Origin: an uncultured Alphaproteobacteria bacterium
Lineage (GTDB): Bacteria; Pseudomonadota; Alphaproteobacteria; RF32; CAG-239
Length of the DNA: 14,466 bases
Assembly (NCBI GenBank): GCA_910585375.1
Contig: CAJUCZ010000002.1
Span: forward strand, 1 to 14,466
Direction of reading: 5' to 3'
Part shown: one piece after another, positions 7,893 through 13,445 of the stretch
Position numbering within the stretch: the stretch's first letter is position 1
Layout of the letters: every line of letters starts with the position of its first letter
Made by a program: the position numbers and the translations under genes
The notes under the pieces: generated by a model
What the model saw: the letters and a program-made list of their open reading frames with translations, nothing else
Database searches by the model: none
Told to the model about the DNA's origin: nothing

Positions 7893-8338
7893 TGAAAAAA
7901 ACTTTTCTGCTGCTCCTGCTGTTGTTGCTAAGTTTTGATGCTCGGGCCGCCTGCAAAAAATTTGCACACGACTTGAGCGGAAAACTCATTTCAACCCGAT
8001 GTGGCAGTGCCAATCCCGAATTTGCATGCCCGCCGCTCCGCGCTTGGGACGGCCGCAACTGCGTCAAAATTCCGATAATAGAACGCTGCCGGAATTTTGG
8101 CGGACAATGGCTGAACGCACAATTCATATATAACAAAACCCAAAGCATCTTTCTTGACGTCTGCCAATGTCCGGCTTCCAAAGTCTGGAACGGCAGCAGT
8201 TGTGCAACCATTGCACCGGTAAATACCTGCACGTCTTATAATTCGGATTGTATTCCCGTTCATATACGGCTGCTCCGGCAAAAAAAAAGCAGCCAGCCGA
8301 TTATCAGCTGCGAAAAATTTCCGCAATGTAAAAAATAA
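7892..8338 (+). CDS. Small secreted cysteine-rich protein with a repeated CP-W-G-C motif
   Basis: The 148-residue product has a strong signal peptide (KK, then a leucine run at 6-13, probable cleavage after DARA or ARAA). It carries 12 cysteines after the leader (21, 37, 46, 57, 66, 91, 93, 104, 113, 120, 140, 146), an even number fitting disulfides. The motif C-P-x2-[RK]-x-W-[DN]-G-x2-C occurs twice, at 46-57 and 93-104, so the protein looks like two related halves. The start is set at the ATG at 7892, which overlaps the nitroreductase stop (TAATG); a TTG at 7880 would add four residues ahead of the basic leader start. No family is recognised. Coupling to the secreted nitroreductase suggests a shared periplasmic or surface role, but this is inference. 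Confidence 0.8.
   Translation: MKKTFLLLLLLLLSFDARAACKKFAHDLSGKLISTRCGSANPEFACPPLRAWDGRNCVKIPIIERCRNFGGQWLNAQFIYNKTQSIFLDVCQCPASKVWNGSSCATIAPVNTCTSYNSDCIPVHIRLLRQKKSSQPIISCEKFPQCKK
8280..8311 (-). terminator. Candidate terminator of the lemA-TPM operon, inside the convergent gene
   Basis: Read on the minus strand, GCAGC (8311-8307) and GCTGC (8293-8289) form a stem with a 13-base loop that can extend internally, followed at once by nine Ts (8288-8280). It lies about 80 bases past the TPM gene stop and within the 3' end of the cysteine-rich gene, so the minus-strand transcript would be antisense to it. The stem is short, so confidence is modest. Confidence 0.45.
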
Positions 8339-8390
8339 AAAACAGCTTACTAGCCTGTAACCGATAATTCCTTAATCGTCCGGCTTAATT

Positions 8391-9065
8391 TCAGAACCTC
8401 CCGCCGGCTCCGCCACCGCCAAAATTTCCGCCACCACCAAAAAAACCTCTGCTCATACCACGCCCGCCGCGCAGAAACATTCCGGCTCCACCGCGCGGTC
8501 CCCGGCCGGAAAGAAACAAATATAACATAAACAAAGCAAAAAGTGTTGCTAACACATCCTCCTCATCGCCTTCTTCCCCGTCTTTCAACCGTCCGTCCGA
8601 CAAAACGGACATTACTGCTGCAGCACCATTCAAAACAGCCCTGTTATAATCGGCATCCTTTTTTAACGGCGGCAATACAGCCTCTCGCAAAATTCTTCCG
8701 CTTACACTGTCAGGTAAAATACTCTCAAGCCCGTAACCGACTTCAATACCGGCATAACGATCTTTTTTAGAAATCAAAATCAACACGCCGTTGTCTTTGC
8801 CCTTTTGCCCGAGTTGCCAGCGTCGAGCCAACTCTATACCGTATTCCCGTCCGTTTTTACCGCGCAAATCTTTTAAAACCGCTACCGCAACCTGATTATC
8901 TTTATCTGATGCCAACAAACGCGTAAGCAAAACTTTGGTCTGAGGCGTCAAAACACCGGCTTCATCAACAACCTGTCCGCTCAAAATCGGAAACTCAGGT
9001 TCCGCCGCCTGAACAGACAAGCAAAACAAAATCATCAAAATAAAACCGGAAAAAAACGTCCTCAT
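8391..9065 (-). CDS. TPM-domain protein, YgcG family, with glycine-rich tail
   Basis: The 224-residue product has a signal peptide (hydrophobic 4-18, cleavage near SVQAA), then a TPM domain (about 30-160): VVDEAGVLTP (32-41), NQVAVAVL (57-64), WQLGQKGKDNGVLILIS (83-99) and IEVGYGLESILPD (107-119). An acidic linker, a membrane helix (about 171-187) and a glycine/arginine-rich tail ending GGGGAGGRF follow. This layout matches YgcG/TPM-phosphatase proteins, usually anchored with the domain outside the cytoplasm; their role is poorly defined, with suggested links to photosystem repair or cell-envelope stress. The ATG at 9065 is preferred over the TTG at 9068 because AGAGG lies five bases before it. 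It follows lemA by nine bases, the usual lemA/TPM pairing. Confidence 0.9.
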   Translation of the reverse strand: MRTFFSGFILMILFCLSVQAAEPEFPILSGQVVDEAGVLTPQTKVLLTRLLASDKDNQVAVAVLKDLRGKNGREYGIELARRWQLGQKGKDNGVLILISKKDRYAGIEVGYGLESILPDSVSGRILREAVLPPLKKDADYNRAVLNGAAAVMSVLSDGRLKDGEEGDEEDVLATLFALFMLYLFLSGRGPRGGAGMFLRGGRGMSRGFFGGGGNFGGGGAGGRF

Positions 9066-9074
9066 CAACGCCTC

Positions 9075-9650
9075 TTAAAAAGCCACAACCGGAGCAGTTT
9101 GAGCACCTGCAGCCGCGTCAAAAACAGGTTTAGCCCGTAAACCGGAAATCATTGCCCAGATAACACCGGGAAAAGTACGAACTCTTTGATTAAAAGTCTT
9201 TACAACGGCAATATAATCTTTGCGCGCAACGGCAATCCTGTTTTCCGTTCCCTCCAGTTGGTCTTGCAAGGATAAAAAGTTTTCATTTGCTTTCAAATCC
9301 GGATAATTCTCAGACACAGCCATCAAACGGGCCAAAGCCGAACTCAAACCGTTCTGTGCATTCATATATTCCTGAAACTGCCGTGCATCCTCAATATTAA
9401 GCGAGACCTTTGTAGCATTGGCACGAGCCTCAATCACCGCTTGTAACGTTTCTTTCTCATGAGAAGCATACCCTTTAACAGTTGAAACTAAATTTGGAAT
9501 CAAATCCATCCGGCGTTGATATTGGTTTTGCACCTGTGCCCAAGCTGCATTGACATCTTCGTCCTGCCGGACTAAAGAATTCACGCCGCCGACAGCTGCC
9601 ACACCAAACAAAATCAGAAGTACCAAAAAAACAGAACCCCAAAATTTCAT
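9075..9650 (-). CDS. lemA: LemA family protein
   Basis: The 191-residue product has an N-terminal membrane helix (about 5-24), followed by the helical LemA domain with the family core YQRRMDLIPNLVSTVKGYA (44-62) and a second conserved stretch around FNQRVRTFPGVIWA (153-166). Orientation is probably outside the inner membrane after the single anchor. LemA proteins are widespread and of uncertain function; they are often encoded next to TPM/YgcG proteins, as here. The ATG at 9650 is chosen over the in-frame ATG at 9659 because AAAGGA is eight bases before the former and overlaps the latter. A hairpin terminator lies about 130 bases upstream, so it probably has its own promoter in 9661-9780, where several AT-rich -10-like sequences exist but no clear -35. 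Confidence 0.92.
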   Translation of the reverse strand: MKFWGSVFLVLLILFGVAAVGGVNSLVRQDEDVNAAWAQVQNQYQRRMDLIPNLVSTVKGYASHEKETLQAVIEARANATKVSLNIEDARQFQEYMNAQNGLSSALARLMAVSENYPDLKANENFLSLQDQLEGTENRIAVARKDYIAVVKTFNQRVRTFPGVIWAMISGLRAKPVFDAAAGAQTAPVVAF

Positions 9651-9781
9651 CGGAATCATCCTTTCGTTAAAATAAAAAATAACTCCGTTTCTATATAAGC
9701 ATTGTTTTTATAATATAAAGACTGCCTGAAACGACCACCGGAAAAAGCTTTTTAAATTGCCTCCAAACTTCCGCCAAATAC

Positions 9782-9811
9782 AAAAAAGACGCTGCAAACA
9801 AGCGTCTTTTT
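9782..9811. terminator. Bidirectional hairpin terminator
   Basis: AAAAAGACGCT (9783-9793) and AGCGTCTTTTT (9801-9811) form an 11-bp perfect stem with a seven-base loop and T-runs in both directions. On the minus strand it lies directly downstream of the partial tRNA-Ser copy at 9820-9838, the same arrangement as the real tRNA-Ser and its terminator. No plus-strand gene upstream needs it. Confidence 0.8.
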
Positions 9812-9816
9812 AATCA

Positions 9817-9838
9817 AAATGGCGGAGAGATAGGGATT
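9817..9838 (-). pseudogene. 22-base copy of the tRNA-Ser 3' end (direct repeat 1)
   Basis: This stretch is identical to 10083-10104, which covers the encoded CCA, the discriminator, the 3' acceptor strand and the 3' half of the T-arm of tRNA-Ser(CGA). The match stops at the T-loop. The other parts of a tRNA are not found next to it, so it is either a remnant of a duplicated tRNA-Ser or one of a pair of att-like direct repeats. It is the outer boundary of the hairpin-rich insert. Confidence 0.7.
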
Positions 9839-10050
9839 ACTCGGCGCTTCGCTTGAGTTGCACTGGCGCTCATTCGCTTTGCTCACCGGCGTTCTTCCGC
9901 CCGCCTTTCCGCCGCTACGAAAGGCTAAGCCTTTCTACTTACGGGAACAACTAACCTTTGCAGCGGCTACGCCTCGCAAAGCTAAGAGAAGTTTCGCTGG
10001 TAGTCGAACCCTTCTTTCTAGGGTTCAAATCCAACACTCCTCATCATTTA
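9839..10050. repeat. Hairpin-rich non-coding insert next to tRNA-Ser
   Basis: No gene is supported here. The stretch contains a 17-base perfect inverted repeat (GAAAGGCT/AGCCTTTC, 9919-9935), several related short motifs built on TTCGC and CTACG, and a T-arm-like inverted repeat (TCGAACCCT at 10004-10012 against AGGGTTCAA at 10020-10028). If 9839-10003 is removed, the flanks join to restore the tRNA T-arm sequence GGGATTCGAACCCT. This suggests an element that entered a tRNA-like T-arm. It looks like a dispersed palindromic repeat, but only one copy is in the window. Confidence 0.5.
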
Positions 10051-10051
10051 C

Positions 10052-10077
10052 AAAAAAAGCGCCATAAAGGCGCCTCT
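10052..10077 (-). terminator. Terminator of tRNA-Ser
   Basis: On the minus strand GGCGCC (10074-10069) and GGCGCT (10063-10058) form a stem with one G-T pair and a five-base loop, followed by seven Ts. It starts nine bases past the encoded CCA of tRNA-Ser. Confidence 0.75.
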
Positions 10078-10085
10078 TTTATAAA

Positions 10086-10177
10086 TGGCGGAGAGATAGG
10101 GATTCGAACCCTAGGTACCCTGTAAAGAGTACAATTGATTTCGAGTCAACCGCATTCGACCACTCTGCCATCTCTCC
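10086..10177 (-). tRNA. tRNA-Ser (anticodon CGA)
   Basis: The minus strand gives a full class II tRNA. The acceptor GGAGAGA pairs with TCTCTCC, the D-arm starts GGCAGAGTGG, and the anticodon stem GTTGA/TCAAT holds the loop CTCGAAA (anticodon CGA, 10143-10141, reading UCG). A long variable arm (GTACTC...GGGTAC) and the T-arm GGGTTCGAATCCC follow. Discriminator G is at 10089 and CCA is encoded at 10088-10086. It has its own promoter and terminator. Confidence 0.96.
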
Positions 10178-10188
10178 GTACGAGGGAT

Positions 10189-10217
10189 TTTATACGGCGA
10201 AATAATCAATTTGGCAA
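10189..10217 (-). promoter_or_regulatory. Promoter of tRNA-Ser
   Basis: On the minus strand TTGCCA (10217-10212) and TATAAA (10194-10189) are separated by exactly 17 bases. Transcription would start near 10182, a few bases before the mature tRNA 5' end at 10177. Confidence 0.75.
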
Positions 10218-10220
10218 GCA

Positions 10221-10820
10221 TTATTTAAAAATTTTAACTCTTTCGTCAATCGGCAGAAAAGTCTTTTCACCTGCAGGAGCTTCCACACTCCCCACAGGCA
10301 TTTGAGCCAATAGCATCCAGTTTTCCGGAAGTTTCCACTCCCGTTTGACTGACACATCAATCAGCGGATTATAATGCTGCAGCGAAGCGCCTGCCCCTCC
10401 TGCCTCCAGCGCCGTCCAAATAATGTATTCCAGCATTCCGTTCGCCTGCAAAGACCACTTTCCGAAATTCCCGGCATAAAGCGGAAACTTCTTCTGCAAG
10501 CCTTCAACCGTTTCCATATCTTCAAAAAACAAAATTGTTGCATATCCGGCCGCAAATGATGCAATCTTAAGTTCCGTCTTGGCAAAACCGTCTGCCGGTG
10601 CAACCTTTTTTAATTCTTGTAAAACAATATCCCAGAGCTTATGATGACTCTCGCCAAACAACACAACCACCCGCGCACTTTGTGAATTAAAAGCCGTCGG
10701 ACAATATTTAACCGCTTCCTTTACAATATCGCCGATTTGTTGTTCAGATAAAACTTCTTTTGCTCCCAAATCATAAATTGACCGCCGTTTTTCAATCATC
10801 TCTGCTAATTCTTTTTTCAT
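10221..10820 (-). CDS. Nitroreductase family protein, HBN1/Frm2-like
   Basis: The 199-residue cytoplasmic flavoprotein has the nitroreductase N-terminal FMN motif KRRSIYDLG (11-19), CPTAFNSQSARVVVLFG (40-56), GNFGKWSLQANGMLEYIIW (117-135) and GASLQHYNPLID (144-155). The RRSIY start and SLQHYNPL motif point to the HBN1/Frm2 branch of NAD(P)H-dependent oxidoreductases rather than the SagB branch seen at 7305. The start at 10820 has an excellent GGAGG six bases upstream; an in-frame ATG at 10874 would add 18 residues and overlap the upstream gene. It is the last gene of the minus-strand series before the tRNA-Ser promoter; no terminator is seen. The substrate is unknown. Confidence 0.88.
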   Translation of the reverse strand: MKKELAEMIEKRRSIYDLGAKEVLSEQQIGDIVKEAVKYCPTAFNSQSARVVVLFGESHHKLWDIVLQELKKVAPADGFAKTELKIASFAAGYATILFFEDMETVEGLQKKFPLYAGNFGKWSLQANGMLEYIIWTALEAGGAGASLQHYNPLIDVSVKREWKLPENWMLLAQMPVGSVEAPAGEKTFLPIDERVKIFK

Positions 10821-10870
10821 TTTGCCCTCCTTTAAACAATACCAAAGATGTATATGCTGTTTTAAAAAAT

Positions 10871-11275
10871 TCAATCCCTGACATATTGCTCCGGCAAACG
10901 TTCAAAATTAAACTTTGGCGCCCGTTCGCGTTGCGCCTGCGGTAAAACCGGCCTGATAAAAAAACCGACGGCAAAATTATTTTCAGTATCTTCTTTCGGA
11001 AACAAACGGTTTACTCTCACCTTAACTTCTTTACGGTCATCATACCCGAAAAGTTCCGGCGGTAACATATCAACCATAACATCAAAATTTTCAAAAATAA
11101 CAAAACCGTTCACCACACAGGAAAGCTTCTCTTTGGTAAGGACATTCTCAAACACAATCTCGTCATTCACCCGCACTTGCTGGGCCACTTTATCAAATAC
11201 CGCCAGCTGGATTTTTTTCTTTCCCTCCAAAATCTGATTATAAGACCAAGGAATAATCGGTATAACGTGTTTCAT
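10871..11275 (-). CDS. ASCH-domain-like protein
   Basis: The 134-residue protein fits the ASCH (PUA-like) beta-barrel pattern: an N-terminal strand, PWSYNQILEGKKKIQLAVFD (9-28), then QQVRVNDEIVFENV (32-45) and a later GYDDRKEVKVRV segment (78-89). The usual G-x-K-x-x-E-x-R is degenerate (G18, K20 and Q23 in the E position). ASCH domains bind RNA or nucleotides; some cleave RNA. The function of this one cannot be told. The start is the ATG at 11275, with AGGAGG five bases upstream; the GTG at 11281 is too close to it. It ends 50 bases before the nitroreductase start, so co-expression is plausible. The family call is by eye and of medium certainty. Confidence 0.65.
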   Translation of the reverse strand: MKHVIPIIPWSYNQILEGKKKIQLAVFDKVAQQVRVNDEIVFENVLTKEKLSCVVNGFVIFENFDVMVDMLPPELFGYDDRKEVKVRVNRLFPKEDTENNFAVGFFIRPVLPQAQRERAPKFNFERLPEQYVRD

Positions 11276-11341
11276 GCCCACCTCCTGACAAATTATTTAA
11301 TGCAATCGTATTTTATTTGATTTTATAAAAAATTCAATCCA

Positions 11342-11683
11342 TTATCTGTCAGGACGACTTCTTTTCCGTTTTTCATATTCTTCCGGCGTCAAAAGCTCAA
11401 TCTTATCAGAATCAATTTCATGCACTTCACAAAAACCCTGAGGCTCAATCCAACTTTTGAAACGCATTTTCATCCGCCGATACCACCCGATAAAAGCCGG
11501 ATAATTCCGACGCCACCATTCTCCGGCTTTCTCCGCTCCTGCCGTAATAAAAACAAAAGCCACCAGCGCCAGACATAAAATCAGACCGATGTAAAGTGCC
11601 ACCCCCAAAAACATAAAAAACAAAAAACCGGCAGCCATCATAAATACAATTGATAAAAAACGTTCCAAATTCTTTCCTTCCAT
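11342..11683 (-). CDS. Small two-helix membrane protein, unknown
   Basis: The 113-residue product is not recognised. It has two adjoining hydrophobic segments (about 8-29 and 31-49), a Trp/Arg-rich amphipathic stretch (56-79: EWWRRNYPAFIGWYRRMKMR is its core), and a charged C-terminus ending in a KRKRSRPDR tail. Both ends are probably cytoplasmic if it forms a hairpin. The ATG at 11683 has only a modest AGG eight bases upstream, and that AGG is the edge of an 18-base perfect palindrome. It lies 66 bases upstream of the ASCH-like gene on the same strand. Confidence 0.7.
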   Translation of the reverse strand: MEGKNLERFLSIVFMMAAGFLFFMFLGVALYIGLILCLALVAFVFITAGAEKAGEWWRRNYPAFIGWYRRMKMRFKSWIEPQGFCEVHEIDSDKIELLTPEEYEKRKRSRPDR

Positions 11684-11691
11684 AAACTCAA

Positions 11692-11709
11692 CCTATTTAT
11701 ATAAATAGG
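11692..11709. promoter_or_regulatory. 18-base perfect palindrome before the small membrane protein gene
   Basis: CCTATTTATATAAATAGG is its own reverse complement. On the minus strand it ends eight bases before the ATG at 11683 and supplies the AGG that would act as the Shine-Dalgarno; it also contains -10-like sequence. It could be an operator for a dimeric repressor or an RNA hairpin that masks the binding site. Confidence 0.45.
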
Positions 11710-11726
11710 AATTTTTTTTGCCAAAA

Positions 11727-11897
11727 TCAAAAGTCGGAACACTTTTTTGCATTTTCCTCATCTTCCTGCCGCAACATCTGCAAAATCACAGACACGTCAG
11801 ACACTTTTTCCGCCACAAGCGCACTTTTGTCATCCTCACCGGAAAAAATCCTGACTTTACCACCACCAAAGAAATCCGAAAACACATTTATTTTCAT
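11727..11897 (-). CDS. Small protein of 56 residues, unknown
   Basis: A short open frame runs from the ATG at 11897 to the TGA at 11727. The product begins MKINVFSDFF, has a GGGK turn at 11-14, and continues as a predicted helical, acidic region (SALVAEKVSDVSVILQ at 25-40, then RQEDEENAKK at 43-52). The start lies 13 bases after the stop of the 89-residue gene, and that stop overlaps an AAAGG ten bases before the ATG. The fill of the gap, the spacing and the amphipathic helix pattern argue for a real gene. No family is recognised. Confidence 0.55.
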   Translation of the reverse strand: MKINVFSDFFGGGKVRIFSGEDDKSALVAEKVSDVSVILQMLRQEDEENAKKCSDF

Positions 11898-11910
11898 CAA
11901 ATAAATACCT

Positions 11911-12180
11911 TTATACCACTTTTACGGCCGCAATATAGTTGTCACAAACCGTATCTTCGGAAGAACGTTCAATCAAATAAACTTTGTCTGCCTTCAGCAA
12001 AACACCTTCTATATTTTCGTTCACATGCTCCAAATCGACAATCGTACCTGCATTTTTCTTCAAACAGGCCGTTTTGGCCTCTTTGCAATATTCAAAAACC
12101 GGTTCGTTGACCTCACGGCTGTGCGTATCATCAATGATAAACAACAACTCATCGCGTTCATTTTGTAAAATACAATACAA
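11911..12180 (-). CDS. Small protein of 89 residues with TTG start, unknown
   Basis: The frame is open from a TTG at 12180 to the TAA at 11911. A full AGGAGG (12193-12188) lies seven bases before the TTG, the best ribosome binding site in the region, and no in-frame ATG gives a comparable start. The product begins (M)YCILQNERDELLFIIDD and shows alternating strand-like and charged segments with four cysteines (3, 32, 39, 79); there is no signal peptide or membrane helix. It is not recognised. A poor promoter candidate lies upstream (TTGTAA at 12243-12238, TATCTT at 12221-12216, 16-base spacer). The 56-residue gene follows closely. Confidence 0.6.
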   Translation of the reverse strand: MYCILQNERDELLFIIDDTHSREVNEPVFEYCKEAKTACLKKNAGTIVDLEHVNENIEGVLLKADKVYLIERSSEDTVCDNYIAAVKVV

Positions 12181-12215
12181 AACAACACCTCCTACACTAT
12201 GAAACTATCAAAAGC

Positions 12216-12243
12216 AAGATACAACAGTTTTGCCTGATTACAA
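12216..12243 (-). promoter_or_regulatory. Weak promoter candidate before the 89-residue gene
   Basis: TTGTAA (12243-12238) and TATCTT (12221-12216) are separated by 16 bases on the minus strand. The preceding gene ends in a terminator, so a promoter is needed in 12181-12264; this is the best pair seen. Confidence 0.3.
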
Positions 12244-12265
12244 AATACAAAATCACATCAGCACA

Positions 12266-12293
12266 CAAAAAAAGCATCCCAATTAAGGATGCT
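12266..12293 (-). terminator. Terminator of the 186-residue gene
   Basis: On the minus strand AGCATCC (12293-12287) pairs with GGATGCT (12279-12273) around a seven-base loop, followed by a run of Ts. It lies 14 bases past the stop at 12307 and separates that gene from the small-gene group downstream. Confidence 0.85.
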
Positions 12294-12306
12294 CTTTCAT
12301 AATTTA

Positions 12307-12867
12307 TCAAACAAAAATTTCTCCGGTATTGCGATAAAGAAAACCTCTCGGCTCATCAACAAACTCTTTCTTTTCGCGGTCATACATCATCCTGCTTAAA
12401 GGATAATATTTCCTTTCGTCACCTTTCGGACGGCGGCCGCAAAAAGAAGCATTGCAGATTACCCCGAAATCCCGCTTTGTCTGCGGATTAAAAATACCCC
12501 ACTCGCCATCGGCCAAAACTCTGAACATCTCATAATCTCGCGGCATCGCCTTAATAATATCCGCTTTTAAAGACTCAAAATCCTTATAAGAATGATTCAC
12601 CACATTCATACTGTTCAAATGTTTCAGATAGGGTTCAAACCGCTCAAAATAAATTCTGTTTTCAAGCTTCATTATCGGCACAAAAATTTGTTTAACAATG
12701 CCATGATAACTCAAATGACTATAATACAATTTGCCGGCCTCATCAGCATAAATATCAAGTGTTTGCCGCTGAACTGAGGAATTACCCCAGAATTTATCAA
12801 CGATATCTTTGACAACACCTTTCGGATAAGTTTTATCCAGATTACTGATTTGATAAATTTTTTCCAT
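12307..12867 (-). CDS. Hypothetical protein of 186 residues
   Basis: The product is soluble-looking, with no signal peptide or membrane helix, and rich in Tyr, Phe and charged residues. Visible features are YYSHLSYHGIVKQIFVPIMK (48-67), GEWGIFNPQTKRDFGVICN (121-139) and a basic CGRRPKGDERK turn (143-153). No known family is recognised. The ATG at 12867 has no Shine-Dalgarno; the leader is almost pure A/T, with TATTAT-like sequence close by, so either initiation is leader-poor or expression is low. It ends at a clear hairpin terminator and lies 69 bases downstream of gtrA-like gene on the same strand, so it could be the last gene of the glycosyltransferase unit or a separate one. Confidence 0.65.
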   Translation of the reverse strand: MEKIYQISNLDKTYPKGVVKDIVDKFWGNSSVQRQTLDIYADEAGKLYYSHLSYHGIVKQIFVPIMKLENRIYFERFEPYLKHLNSMNVVNHSYKDFESLKADIIKAMPRDYEMFRVLADGEWGIFNPQTKRDFGVICNASFCGRRPKGDERKYYPLSRMMYDREKKEFVDEPRGFLYRNTGEIFV

Positions 12868-12936
12868 AAATAATAATTTTTAAATAATACAATATTTTTT
12901 TCAAAATATCAAATTCGGCACAAAAGTAAAGACAAT

Positions 12937-13386
12937 TTATTCCCAGAGATTATACAGACGCTCCAACAGTGTACGTTTACGCGGCTGCTTAAATGCAAAA
13001 TGCTTAAACAACAGATAATTCACTGCGGCCAGAAACAAAATCGCCATTCCTTGCGCCACATACACATTCCACAAAAGCTTCTCGACCAACAGCCACAAAA
13101 TCATGGCATTTACAAAATAACTCAAACACCAGATCAGCAAAGACTTGCCATACTCTTTCAGATGGTTTCCTTCCGTCCGGAAAACCAAAATTTTATACGA
13201 AAAGAATGCCACCACTGAAGACAATGCCCATGTCAGTACCAAAACTGCCTGATAATGCAAAACTGAAAATAAAGCCCCGAGAAAAACGAACAACACATAG
13301 CGAAAAAACATATTGGTCATTGCCAACACCAAAAACCGTACTTTTTCGTCAATCAAAAACCAATTAGCGCAACATTCTTTTGTCAT
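12937..13386 (-). CDS. GtrA-like membrane protein
   Basis: The 149-residue protein has four hydrophobic segments (about 16-38, 45-66, 83-101 and 108-130) and the GtrA-typical ends of helices: SYKILVFR (63-70) after helix 2 and NYLLFKHFAFK (123-133) after helix 4. GtrA family proteins are thought to move polyprenyl-linked sugars across the inner membrane for surface polysaccharide or teichoic-acid glycosylation. A GT2 gene lies immediately upstream, the usual partner. GGAG is about ten bases before the ATG, with an out-of-frame ATG-AAA-TGA between them that overlaps the true start. Confidence 0.85.
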   Translation of the reverse strand: MTKECCANWFLIDEKVRFLVLAMTNMFFRYVLFVFLGALFSVLHYQAVLVLTWALSSVVAFFSYKILVFRTEGNHLKEYGKSLLIWCLSYFVNAMILWLLVEKLLWNVYVAQGMAILFLAAVNYLLFKHFAFKQPRKRTLLERLYNLWE

Positions 13387-13445
13387 TTCATTTTCGCTCC
13401 TGTTATCCGTCTGTTAAAATAAACGCGAAAAACAGAATTTAAATA

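Noticed and set aside
7507..8232. Minus-strand ORF of 241 codons across the nitroreductase and cysteine-rich genes
   Set aside because: It opposes two genes with signal peptides and family motifs, and its composition is that of a shadow frame.
9858..10067. Plus-strand ORF of 69 codons
   Set aside because: It lies wholly in the hairpin-rich insert and its residues follow the DNA repeats rather than any protein pattern. No credible binding site is present.
10821..10874. 18-residue N-terminal extension of the HBN1-type nitroreductase
   Set aside because: The downstream ATG has a strong GGAGG at ideal spacing, and the extension would overlap the upstream gene without adding a family feature.
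11718..12110. Plus-strand ORF of 130 codons
   Set aside because: It is antisense to the 56- and 89-residue genes, which have better binding sites and spacing, and its His/Phe/Ser-rich product looks like a shadow frame.
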